Positions 52,617 to 63,168 of a stretch of DNA of 64,000 nucleotides are shown piece by piece. Positions within the stretch are counted from its first letter, which is position 1. Each line of letters begins with the position of its first letter. The translations under genes and the position numbers were made by a program. The stretch is from Pascua guehoae. Lineage: Eukaryota; Basidiomycota; Tremellomycetes; Trichosporonales; Trichosporonaceae. The stretch lies in NCBI GenBank assembly GCA_001600415.1, contig BCJX01000002.1, forward strand, positions 1,223,350 to 1,287,349. Reading direction: 5' to 3'. Under the pieces are notes generated by a model. It did not search any database and was not told where the DNA came from. It saw nothing but the letters and a program-made list of their open reading frames with translations.

Positions 52617-55600
52617 TTAGTCACCATCAACCAAACGCGCCACAACTAACAATTTGCGTGAATTCTGCACTCGAATGTACAGCCAGTTGACCGCCTCACG
52701 AACGCCCGTTCTGCTGTTAGCATTCGCAGAGGCGACATCCAAGACCTCAAACACGGAGGCGACGTGGCGGCGGTGCGGTCCGCCGTGGGGACACAGAGAC
52801 AGTCGGGGCAATGTTGGACATGTCGGCCAGCGTTGGGCAAGGTTGGGCTGTGTGGCCTCACCACCCGAATGGTACTGGCAGGAGGGTGTGAAGAAAATAT
52901 CCACATCGAGTTGCGAGTCATGACAAACGCCAGCATTGACAAACGCTAACCATGTGGCGTCAAACGGGCACATGGCTTTAGGGGCTCCAGCATCGAGCAG
53001 AACGGCATGGCAAGCCAGGACGGACTACGAGACAAACTGAACAATTCAGACCACGACAGATTCTTAGAAACATTGGCGCCCGCGGGAAAAAGCCATTCAA
53101 CCCCGCACGCGAGGTTCATGACCAGCCCAATTCCAGCAAGTGGCCGTAATGGCAGCTGAGTAGTGGACAGCGTGTCAGATCTCTGGAAACATGGGCGCTC
53201 ATACAGTAGCCAACGCCCATGGCCAGCCCAAGCATGCGGCCGTGTGGCCATCAAGAGCACTCCATACCCTGGAAGCAGCGGTATTCAGACAGCAGTGACT
53301 CAGCATCAAGCACAATGACAAGCCCAATCAGCCGAGCTGGCTCATGGACATCAGGCCCCCAGAAACGCCAGCACCCACAAGCCAGCAAAATGTAGACACC
53401 ATGTCCAGACGCCGGCGAGAAAAGGACCAGCATGTGACAATGTGATGTGGGCAAGAGCACACATACCACATCCTGCAAACACCGGCGTCCAGACACCGGA
53501 GACTCCGGTAGTAAATATGAGGCTCGTAGCAAGCCCAATCCCAGCTAGCTGATCGACAACAGGTCCTCGGAACGCCAGCATCCAGACACCGGCATCGACC
53601 TAGACACATTTCCAAGCGCAGGCGGAAAAGCACCAGCATGCGACAGTCCGGCCATAATAACCAACAGAACCGGCGATCGTGTGTCCAGCGATAACCAAGA
53701 GCGCACGAGATCCTGGAAACACCAGCGTTCAAACAGTGGGGACCGGCAGCCAGCAGCAGGCATGAGGCTCATTACAAGCCCAACGCCGGCTGGCTGCTGC
53801 ACAATAGGTCTTCCGACCCTAGACCCCAGCCCCGAGCTAGAAACCATTTTCGAACGCAGACGAAAAGTCCCATTGCGCATCGACAAGAGCCGACAAGCAC
53901 TGATCACCGAGCCACGAAAGCAAACCCACCCTTCCAGAGCCGACACGCCCATGACGTCGAGACTGGCCATGCGCTCTGCGCGATCGGCGGGGTCCTCGGA
54001 TCCGTCGGCGGGTTGTGGGCGCGCCCGCTGCCAGGCGTCAAACGACTCGCGGACTTCGGCGACGGAGAGGGAGCCTTCCTTGTCCTGCTTGTTGGCGACT
54101 AGCAAGAGGGGGAGGTTGAGGAGTCGTGGCGAGTTGACTACTTCGTCTGGGTTGTGAGTAGATAGCTAACGGGGACGCGAGAGCAGAGACGAGAGTGGAA
54201 GGGAAAGAGTGGCTGCAGTAATGAAATGGTTTTTTTGTGTACGGGGTGAGGCACACGGCAGAGACACAAGCAGATGATGATAGCGAGAGGCATTGGGAAC
54301 ATGAACGCATGGCCGCAGTATGAGCAGTACCTGCAATGAAGAAGGGAGTTCTGGGAGCCACGGTCCTCGAGCCCACATGGAATGCCATTTCGATCTCTTC
54401 CCAGCTCGCTTCGCGCAGCAGTCTCTAAGCGACATTAATGTCCTCATGAGAGCCATGGACGTCGTTGGGGAGCGGCCCTAACAGGGGGTACCATAGAACA
54501 CAGCAACAGCACAACAGCGACGAGGCAAAACAGCATGAGTGTGGAGGGTGATGGGTAGTGTGTGAGGTCCTGCTCGGCTCTAGCACGGGCTCGAATTTGC
54601 GATGCCTCTACTCCAGGGCTCCCCCTCCGTCGCTGGGGCACATACACGTCTCTGCCACAAGGCGCTACCACGATGAGCACCCGCATCGCGATCCACGCAA
54701 GCTGAGACGCAGCGTGGGTCGTCAGGCTCTCGGTCGACGATCTTCCGGGCCATGACAGTGCCAGACCACTTGTGTCGACGACAGCGTTACGACTCCATGG
54801 AGTCCAAAGTTGCCTTCCATGGACGATCGTGCACAAGGGTCGCCTCAATTAGAGGATGCCGGTGTGCAGAGCCGTAGTTGGGGCGATCACAGAGCCCAGA
54901 AGAGTACGGGGAGGGGTTGGGGAGGGGGCAGCCCGACCCGAAAGCGCGATGGGACTGTAGGACGCTGGATCAGACAAGCCGATGACCGCGGCATGAAGGC
55001 CAGCGGCCTACATTTGGAGCGTACTGCCCGCAGATGCGCTTCCGGTGCGACTAACGCACCAAAATCCACTCGCGTGGGTTTGGGGTGACAACCTTCAGCA
55101 TCGGAGTCGATAGTGTCATCGAGCGCGCTCGTTGCCGCATCCACACCGCAGCAGGCGCGCAACAACTGCCAACGCCTTTGAGTCACAACCTCACCTCCGC
55201 TAGTCATGGACCACACCAACATTACTCCGTCATTCGTCCCCGCCATCGCAAACTCCTCCAACAATGACGCTTGCCCTGTCTCTCTCCTCGACAAACGTCT
55301 CCATCTCCGCTGCACCTCTGCAGGCCGCACGGAGCTCCAGTTGTCGTCATCTGCAACGGGTAGTACGCCAAGCCTTCGTGCCCGCCGCGGTGGGGACGTC
55401 AGAAGCGGAATTCGCTCCTGCTGGACGAACAATTCTGGGAACACAGGTATCTCCCAGCCATGAACGGCCCCACCAACATATGCAGATAGCGTGACGTGGG
55501 TGGAGGGGACATGGGCCGCAGGCAGGTCGCTTTGTTCCCTCGCACACAGCAAGCCCACCCGTCTCTACTAGCGTAGCGGTTCATTTCATGGCACCACGGC

Positions 55601-57116
55601 ATTCGTTTGTCGTTGGAACAGAGGGAGAGGAGAGACGAGAGGAAGAGAAACGCAAGGGAGAGAGACGAGAGGGAACAGGCGGCGAGAGGGAGAGAGAGGA
55701 TGCAGAGAGATGAGAAGCAAGAGCCACAGGGAAGAAAAGCAGGGGGGGACCCGCACCGTATGAGCCGCCCTACACCTGCACGCCATGTAGTTACGAACCC
55801 ACCCTCCCCCCGCCTCGTCCGGCATGTACTTTGCAGGCCTGGGGACAAGCTCCAGCGCTCACAGCGCCAGCCAGTGGTTCCTGTAACCAAGCACGTTTCC
55901 CCAGGCTCGTTCAGACCCAGCTCATCTGATGGCCCACACCTGCCGCTGGAACAGAGGAAGACGAGCGAGACGGACGCACGTCCAACCCCAAACGAGTGTG
56001 CAGAGGTAGTCCCAGACGACCCCAAGCGGTCCACATGAACGCCGGGACGGACCGCAGACGAGCCAGAGACCCCCGAACACAACTTGGGCCGTATGGGGCG
56101 CTCATATCGAGCGACCATTGAGTCCCCAGCCCGAAGCTCCCAGCCGCTGGGGACACCGCAGGGAGTCCATACACCTCGCGGGGAGCCACACGAGGCGCAC
56201 CAAGGGGTCTTCCAAGTCCCAACCCTCCGCCGCAGCTCGACTACCCATGCAAAGCCGCCAGAGCCCCAGTGCAACACGTTGGACAGACGAGGGGGGTACA
56301 GCGCGAATCGGCGTCCCAGCAGCGTTGGAACGGCTTCATTGCTCGAGGACCACATCCAAGTCCGCCCGAGCCCTCTGTGACCCGACCACTGCTCGCCAGT
56401 CCACCGTTCTCATTCACTGCTCCAAGTCCAACCAAATGCCTCAACCCGGCCACGCAATCCGACCCCGCGCCCCAAGTCGACGCCTCACCCCGATCCCACG
56501 CCCCAAGTCCACGCCTCACCCCGACTCCACCCAAGTCCAGCCACTCACGCCCAAACACGCAGCCCCAACCCTCCCCCCTCCGGCCAGACTCACCAAACAC
56601 CTCCCACGTCTCGCTGAGGCGCCCCTGGTCCTCGGCATCGAGCACGAACACGACCGCATGGCACTCGTCATAGTACCGCGGCCAGATGGAGCGGATGTCC
56701 CGCTGTCCGCCGAGGTCGAAGAAGTGCAATGTCGTTGATGGGAGGGAGATTTTGCCGACTGTCGGGGTGTGTGCGTTGAGTGCGTTGTGTGGTGGTGGGC
56801 GTTGTGTGGTGTGGTGTGTGTTGTGAGGCAAGGCGGGATCGAGTGCAGAGCGAGGAAGCGTCAGTTGTCATTGTCTCTCGTCGGTATGCCCCGCTCGATC
56901 TCGACCTCGCCTTGCCTCGCCTTGGCTTGCCTCGTCTTGGCTTGCCTCGTCTTGGCTTGCCTCGCCTCACGTCGCCTTGGCTTGCCTCGCCTCACCAGCT
57001 GGTCTGACCACATAGCCCTCCCAACTCCAAGGCGTCACACCCGCCCACATCCACCGCCGACCCAGCCCCGACCGTGTCCACCGCCCCCACCCCATCGCCC
57101 CCACCCCACCGCCCCC

Positions 57117-57150
<34 letters not shown>

Positions 57151-57483
57151 CGCGGGGCTCGGTTCCACAACACGACGCAACGCACTATTCTGCCCGACCG
57201 TCGGGCCAATCTTGTCTGGCGGCATGCCCGGTGTGGGGTTATACAGCGTCTTGATCTGCTCGAGCATGGTCTGGCGTGAGCTTTGGTGCCCTGCATCTTG
57301 AGTCCTTTCTTGTCGTGTCGCGCACGGCGCGATGTCGAGCTCGAGATACCAACCGTCTTGCCCGCCTGGCTGTCAGCGCTCATCTCCTGGATGTTGACGC
57401 ACATTGTCCAGACCGATGATGACGACCGAGTACTCGTCCTTGCGGGTGAGGTGGGCGTGCAGGCCCTTTAGGAGGTGGTACAT
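52617..57483 (-). CDS. ARL3: ARFRP1/Arl3-type small GTPase with giant introns
   Basis: Six exons join in frame: 57403-57483, 57354-57365, 57186-57270, 56594-56758, 53930-54146, 52617-52710. They give 217 residues (human ARFRP1 201, yeast Arl3 198). P-loop GLDNAGKTT, switch I region IGPTVGQNIG, switch II FFDLGGQRDIRSIW, NKQD and the SAL motif are all present. The ending GVREAVNWLYIRV matches the family. The N-terminus MYHLLKGL lacks the ARF myristoyl-glycine and begins Met-aromatic, as in Arl3, which is N-acetylated and recruited to the Golgi by Sys1. Expected role: trans-Golgi recruitment of Arl1 and golgins. Introns are 37, 83, 427, 2447 and 1219 bases against ~50-120 elsewhere, and the large ones carry repeat arrays. 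A 12-nt exon encodes only A-G-K-T of the P-loop; its donor GTTGGT is weak. Confidence 0.93.
53061..53935 (-). repeat. Diverged long tandem repeat inside Arl3 intron 5
   Basis: On the + strand, starts resembling CCTGGAAACACCAGCGTTCA recur at about 53061, 53181, 53269, 53472 and 53712. Each is followed by an AAGCCCAAT/C-CCAGC block, and in the later copies by GG(A)AAAGCACCAGCATG. Unit length is about 90-240 bases. The copies are strongly diverged. Confidence 0.7.
56470..56545 (-). repeat. Minisatellite in Arl3 intron 4
   Basis: CCAAGTC(C/G)ACGCCTCACCCCGA units of about 36 bases occur two to three times next to the 5' splice side of the 2.4 kb intron. Confidence 0.75.
56905..56998 (-). repeat. 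Minisatellite (CTTGGCTTGCCTCGT)n in Arl3 intron 3
   Basis: On the + strand, about six imperfect 15-base units CTTGGCTTGCCTCGT/C occur. Confidence 0.85.
57118..57149 (+). repeat. 32-nt poly-C tract in Arl3 intron 3
   Basis: Thirty-two consecutive C follow a CCACCGCCC-rich stretch. The coding strand of the gene carries it as poly-G. Confidence 0.95.
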
Positions 57484-57887
57484 GGTTGTCTTGTTGTGGT
57501 GGAGTGGAGAGATGCGAGCGTAAACGTCACACAACAAGATGATACGGGTTGGCAGAGTGAAACGCGCATCGAGGCCCCGGACGGAAACAAATCGTGCCAT
57601 TCATATCAGCCCCCGTGCACCACTGCAATTCCCACACCTCCATGCAGCTTGCAGCTACCAACTAACAACTAGACACCCTGCGAGCACGCGCACGTTGCTT
57701 GCGGGCGAACACATGCACAACTACACCTGCAGCACCAGACAAAAGACACCCATTGCATGCTGCCTGTTTAACTTCGTTCCTCTTGGTCGTGTAGACAATC
57801 TTTACCACGCCGCTCTTTATCCAAACAGGCGACTGCGGACTGTGCCATACACGGCATTCTTTGACTTCTTTCATCACGGCCTCACAA

Positions 57888-59590
57888 TCACAAGTTGTAC
57901 CGCTCGCCGGCCGTGCGGGCCATAATGTCCTTGGCGGGGCCGAGGAGACGCGTAAACGCCTGCTCGCCGAGGGTCGCGACACGCAGCTTTTCAGTGGCGC
58001 GGATGGTCGCCGCACGCGTCTGGTTGTTGAGAAGGGCCAGCTCTGAGACACAACGTCAGCATACACGTCTTGAACCCTGATGGCTTGCACGTACCGCCAA
58101 AATAGTCTCCAGGGCCATAGTTCTTGACGACCGTCTCCTTGCCGTTGATGACCTTGGTGGCGACAGCCTTGCCGCTCTCGACGAGGTAAAACTCGTCACC
58201 AGTCTCGCCCTCGCGGATAATATCCTCGCCTGCCTCGAATGCGCGCGACTCGAGCACGTCGGCAATCTTGGCGCGCTCGGCAGGCTTGAGAGACTGGAGG
58301 ATTTGGACGCCCGAAAGGAACCCCTCGTACTGACGGCGCTTGCGCGACGTGTGCTGGGGGGATGAGCACCAGTTGTTTGTAAGCTTGGTCCCTTGTAACT
58401 CACGTCGAGGAGAATTGTCCGGAAGGCTACGCGGTCCAGTGCCCACAAAGTGCACGGCGTCAACGAGATGATGGTTGCGGCACGAGGCGCACTGCTTGAT
58501 CAGCCAAAGTACATTTCCAGGCTGATGTAAGACTCACTTGTGCATGAGGGCGAGTTCGCCAAACGAGTTGCCCGTGCGGGATGTCGCCACCTTCTTGCCA
58601 AGGCCGGGCTTATCACCATTGGCTGGGTCGAGCTCCTGACCCTCGCGGTCAACAAAGATCTCGAGCTCGCCCGACTCGACAACGTAAAAGTAGTCGCCGG
58701 CGTCGCCCTGCTGGATGACCGTCTCGCCTGGGCCGACATTGACCTCCTTCATGGCTTTGAGCACGTCGCGCTCCTGCTCCTCGTCCAGGTTGCGGAAGAG
58801 GAAGTTTGGTGCAATGGCATTCTTGATGCGGGCGAGCTGTTCGGGGGTCTTGGGGATGGCAATTGGCTGCGGCTCTTCATCTTCCTCGTCCTCTTCATCA
58901 AACGACCCCAGGACATCGACTTGGCGGGTGTGTGAAGGAACGAGCGACTCGGCCGACACTGACGTGCGGCGCCCCAGGGCGTATCGGGGCACAGGAACCT
59001 CCTCCTGAGAGTCGTCTTCGTCGTCGCGAGGCTGTCCGACGGGTGCAGAGGGCGTCTGCGCACCCAGGCCAAAGGGCGATGGACCACCAAATGGCCCACC
59101 AGAGGGGCCGCTCTCGCCCGGTGACGAGTCGCCCTTGGCACCACTACCAAACGGAGAAGCAAAGAGACCACCTGCGGCAGCTCCCGCAGCAGCGCCACCC
59201 GCGACTCCAGCAGCAGCTCCAGCAGCGGCTCCGCCGAATGGACCGTCGCGGTCGGTTGGTCCCTGTTCAGCGCGAGGAGACAGGTTGCCGGGGTTGGGGT
59301 CGTATGATCCGTACGAGTTGACTTGGCCCTTACCGCGACGCAAGCTGGAACCGGGGGAAGACGTCCTGGACACTGTCGCACGCTGCAAGGTGTGGTGTCA
59401 GCACATTCAACCGTTGCACAGCAGGCATGGGGGCGCAGAGTAGCTTGGATGGCTGCAGCTTGAAGCGTACCTCGTCACGAAGGCGGTCCTGGAACCAGTC
59501 GGCGCAGAACTGGACAACGTCGGTTGGGTTCTCGCGTGCAACGTCGCGGTTCAGCTCGTTGAGAATGTCTTGATACACGCGGTTGGACAT
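57888..59590 (-). CDS. BCY1: cAMP-dependent protein kinase regulatory subunit
   Basis: Five exons join in frame: 59471-59590, 58538-59382, 58404-58491, 58095-58353, 57888-58042. They give 488 residues. The N-terminal dimerisation/docking helices are YQDILNELNRDVARENPTDV (residues ~6-25) and FCADWFQDRL. A Gly/Ala/Ser-rich linker contains a GGAAAGAAAG-type stretch. The inhibitor site GRRTSVSAE (~residue 180) has a phosphorylatable serine, so it is a type II-like substrate site. Two cAMP-binding domains follow, each with its phosphate-binding cassette: FGELALMHNAPRAATI and FGELALLNNQTRAATI, both with the conserved Glu and Arg. An acidic block (FDEEDEEDEE) lies before domain A. It holds PKA inactive until cAMP binds, and controls growth, morphology and stress in fungi. 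The same-strand Arl3 gene starts 404 bases downstream. Confidence 0.96.
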
Positions 59591-60147
59591 GACGGCTACC
59601 GATTGCCAAACGATTCAAGGCGAGGGTGGTGAAGGGTGGTAGAGAGTGTTGTGGTGTGGATGGATGACGTCCGGACACCGAGCAAGGCTAGAGCAGCAAC
59701 GACGATTGTCTGGCCGGTGCTGGTCTACGTAGACAAGCGGCAAGCCGTGGTCGGGTGGGTGCGGCGACGACGACGAGCAACGTTGAGGTCGTGGGAATAG
59801 CCTGGGATGGGGCACGAGAGGGAGGGGCGGTAATATAGGCGGGGCAAGAGAGGGAGAGAGAGGATGTAGCGGTGTGTGAGGAGAGAGAGAAAGACGGAGA
59901 GAGACGGAGAGAAGCAAGAGGCAGGTGGAGTGTAGTGTGTAATGCGGGGTGGTGGTGGTGGTGGTGGTGGGTGAGATGAGTTGGCGGGTGAGATGGGGGT
60001 GACGACTGGTCGAGTGGTGGTGGGTGTGGGTGTGGGTGCCCGTCGTGTCAGGATCCGCCCGCAGTTTGACCAGAGCGAGGTGATTCACTTGGCGAGGCAG
60101 AGGGAGAGAGGGAGAACAAGGGAGGGCAGAGGGAAGGGGACGGGGGC

Positions 60148-60177
60148 GGATGGATGGATGGATGGATGGATGGATGG
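60148..60177 (+). repeat. (GGAT)n tetranucleotide repeat
   Basis: Seven perfect GGAT units lie upstream of the PKA regulatory subunit gene. Confidence 0.95.
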
Positions 60178-60225
60178 GGACAGAGAGAGAGACAAAGGAG
60201 AAGCAGAGCGGCAGCTGACAGACTA

Positions 60226-60300
60226 GTTGGCTGGCTGCAGCTGGCTGGCTGGGCGGACACACTTGTTGCTGGCTGGCTGGCAGCTGGCTGGCTGGCCTGG
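60226..60300 (+). repeat. (GGCT)n tetranucleotide repeat
   Basis: GGCTGGCT units with GCAGCT and GGCGGAC interruptions occur here. It is the same motif as at 42892. Confidence 0.9.
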
Positions 60301-60581
60301 CAATGACCAGTTTGAGGTTTTGTGCTAGTCAGGGGACCCGGGGCCGCCGGGGATGCACCCCCCCAGTCTGTCAGTCAGGTCAGACCTGGGGGGAAGGTGA
60401 GCAACAAGGGGGCGGTTCAGCCTCGGCAGGCCCCCAGGCCCCCAGGCAGGCTTGTAGTCTGCAGCCTGGGGGGAGGGGGCTTTAGTCGTCACGAGTCTTG
60501 CTGCACGCTAGCCAGAGAGGGCAGAATATGGCGAGACAAAGTTGGGTGGCGCACAGGCCACTCACTCACCTCACAGGGGGC

Positions 60582-60599
60582 GGGGGGGGGGGGGGGGGG
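60582..60599 (+). repeat. 18-nt poly-G tract
   Basis: Eighteen consecutive G lie within a G-rich stretch from 60576 to about 60660. Confidence 0.95.
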
Positions 60600-61108
60600 C
60601 CCTCCAGAGGGCCAAAGGGCGCACGGGGGCAAGGGGGGGCGGGCAGAGGGGAGAAGGGGAAAAGAGGAAACGCACAGGGCGCCCTTGTACGTGCCTGGTT
60701 CTGGGCACCGTTTGGGTCTCGATAGCCGCCTCTGGCCGTGTACCGTTTCCCCAGCCAAAACCGACTATCAATTGCGTCATTGCTCTTCAGGTCCCAGGTC
60801 GGGGGGCGGGGGCAGGGGCCAGGTCCCACAATCCCCACCAATCTCAACGAGCCATTGGCTGGGCGGCCCGGTCAACCCGCGGCATGCAACGACCAGGTCT
60901 GATGCAAGATCTGATACTACAATAATTGATATATTACGTACATCAGCATGTTTACCACGTGCCCAACCTCAGGCACAACAACAACACCCAACTCGAAATA
61001 TCGCCTGCCCGTCACAAAACTGTTTGTTGTTGCCTATCTGTTCAATAATCCATTCGTTTCTTTATACTCTATTCACATGGTTACCCCATCTCCCTATCTC
61101 GGTCCCTC

Positions 61109-62053
61109 ATGACGACACGACTGCCCGAATGCCTTCGCACTCTCTGCGACGCAGAGCTTTACGGCCTCCCCCATCTCCAAGCAGCCATTCGCAATGACAA
61201 CGCCAAGGTTGATCTCGCGCTCTCGTCAAACTTGCGCTCCGACATTGCCCAGGTATACCGGAAGACCATCAAGGTCGAAACGGATGCCACGTCCAAGGCC
61301 AAGTCTATTTCCCAGATTTTGGACAAAAGCGGTGAGTTTCCTTTTGCTGGTTTTATCTGACCTGACAGACGACGCGTCTGTTGCTGAAAAGGGTGCGGGA
61401 GATCGGCTCAAGAGCATTGAAGCCAACATCGCAACCCTGACGACGACGGTGGCAACTCTGGCCGACACCGTCACTGGCATGGATACCAAGGTGTCACGCA
61501 TCGATACGACCGTGTCGCGTTTGGAGCGGGACCAAGAGCGGGCCAACAAGCGGGACGTGTCAAGACATTGATGCTCTCGTCCTTGCTCGCCTCAGCCACT
61601 TCAACTTTACTGTCGGCTCTTGTGGGATTGCATGGCAGTTTGTTCCCAACAAAAAGGACGGTCCTGAGCCTGAACTTCCTGTAAGGACTGTGTTGATATG
61701 GGTCTGCCCCAACTAACATGCAACAGGCTATCACGTCCCAGGATGTGCTCGACGCAATGAGCCGCCCAAACCTAGTCGCGTGGGCATCCTATTATGCGGG
61801 TGGGAAGGTTGATGGCGACAACCTCACCCTCCGCCATATCATCTCCCGAAGCATTGGCGTCGACGTACCCCCTGCCCCCCTCAAGCTGTCGGGCGACATG
61901 ACGGCGATCGCTGAATCTGGCGACATTGCGCCGATTGCCGAGTCTGGCGACGAGGCGACAGAGCCGTCATCGTCACAGAGTCCCAGGGCGTCTGCGGTCC
62001 GTCGCTCTGCACGTGGCACCCGGTCCACATCGGTTTCTGTCCGCTCGGATTAA
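61109..62053 (+). CDS. Coiled-coil protein of unknown family with a frame break
   Basis: Exons 61109-61331, 61369-61680 and 61727-62053 have good splice sites. The first part is helical (LPECLRTLCDAELYG, then IEANIATLTTTVATLADTV and KVSRIDTTVSRLERD, a heptad-rich coil). Reading on from there hits a stop three codons after position 61560. The frame one base over reads DIDALVLARLSHFNF and GIAWQFVPNKKD, and joins exon 3 (VLDAMSRPNLVAWASYYAGG). The tail has two near-copies of TAIAESGD and ends in an Arg/Ser-rich stretch. The total is one base too long for an open frame, so there is a single-base insertion near 61561-61564, a sequencing error, or true frameshifting. No family is recognised. If continuous, about 287 residues. 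Confidence 0.65.
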
Positions 62054-62331
62054 TTGGCATACCCACGGCCCCTCGCTCCCAGTCACTACTGTCCTCGCGT
62101 TACCTTGACCTCGTCTCAACCACGCTGTACCCCCTGGCCACGACCTCACACCTGTAGCTTATCGACCATGTATGCCATACTTTGCTTTTATTCAAACTCG
62201 AACTGAAACTCTCACGCATCACCATGCCTGCACAGTCGTCTTTCACGAACACGACTGTGCCTTGTACCACAGAGTGTGGACGTGGAACCGTGACAGCACA
62301 TTGTCAACAAGTTGGACCTCACGACAACGAA

Positions 62332-62467
62332 TAGGAGACTATACGAAGCATGTCTGGGTCTCAATGAAGTAGGCCCGGCTTCGCCCATTGTGTGTGTGCA
62401 TCAAGTAGGAGACTATACCAAGCATGTCTAGGTCGCAATGAAGTAAGCCCGACTTCCCCCATGTGTG
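62332..62467 (+). repeat. ~60-bp direct tandem duplication
   Basis: TAGGAGACTATAC-AAGCATGTCT-GGTC-CAATGAAGTA-GCCCG-CTTC occurs at 62332-62391 and again at 62406-62467 with about six changes. The start-to-start distance is 74 bases. Confidence 0.9.
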
Positions 62468-62661
62468 GGGCGCCATCTTCGGCGGGGTTGCCGCAATGGC
62501 CAAGGCGGTGTGGCGCTAGCGACCCGCCGACCAGCCCCTGCTGTCAGCGAGCGTAATGACCCGATTAGGAGGCGCTGGCACTTGACGCGGGGGTGACGCC
62601 GGGTTCAACGCTGCGACTGGGTTGCGAGAGGCTCACGAGCTGGCGCCACCCCACCGTGGAC

Positions 62662-62777
62662 GGGGAGTTGCTCGAGTGGTTAAGAGGACAGAGTCAAGTG
62701 AACCCCATCACACTTGCCACACTAGTGGTCTAATCCTGTTGCGTAACGCACCGTGGGTTCAAATCCCACACTCCTCA
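62662..62777 (+). tRNA. tRNA-Leu(CAA), intron-containing, copy 1
   Basis: The acceptor stem is GGGGAGT/ACTCCTC with A73. The D arm CTCGAGTGGTTAAGAG is of type II form. The anticodon is CAA with T33. The variable arm is TGCG-TAA-CGCA, and the T arm GTGGG-TTCAAAT-CCCAC. The intron contains CACTTG, which can pair with the anticodon region CAAGTG, as in yeast pre-tRNA-Leu(CAA). TATTTTATA follows ~13 bases downstream as a pol III terminator. Confidence 0.9.
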
Positions 62778-63168
62778 GGCGGAAGTGTCTATTTTATACC
62801 TCCCCGCGCGTCGTGGTCTGCGCACGCGTTTTGTTCACATCAACGAGTGTACAGTGGCCGTTGGAGAGGTAAAAACCTCGGTGGCGTCCTCGGGTCCTCA
62901 TCACTTGACAACTTATAGGCGCGATACAGCCGCTCAAGCAATCCACAAGCTCCGCTCTCACCATTTACGTGCAGCTGCCTCAAGACGGTATACATCTCCC
63001 CCCCTCGGGCACGAAGCAAGCGAGCCACCGACCCGTCCACAAGGCACCACTCGTCTTTGACGCGACGCAAGGTGGCTTTTTTCACCGACCGCTGATCCAG
63101 GACGCGTATCCTCTCCGGCGGTCAGTGTCGACACTGCCTGGGTTCCGCAGCAGCACCCAGACACCAAC

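Larger units (their letters stand above)
59591..61108. other. Promoter region of the PKA gene with simple repeats
   Basis: Purine/pyrimidine-rich blocks occur (GAGAGAGA near 59850-59920). They are followed by GGAT and GGCT tetranucleotide arrays, an 18-G run at 60582-60599 and further G-rich sequence to ~60660. No gene is recognised. The right end is the promoter of the gene at 61109. Confidence 0.5.

Noticed and set aside
62840..63085. 81-codon minus-strand frame between the two tRNA-Leu genes
   Set aside because: It reads somewhat protein-like (ARLLRARGGEMYTVLRQLH) but overlaps the duplicated tRNA flank, has no promoter space and no recognised family. Kept only as a possible relic.
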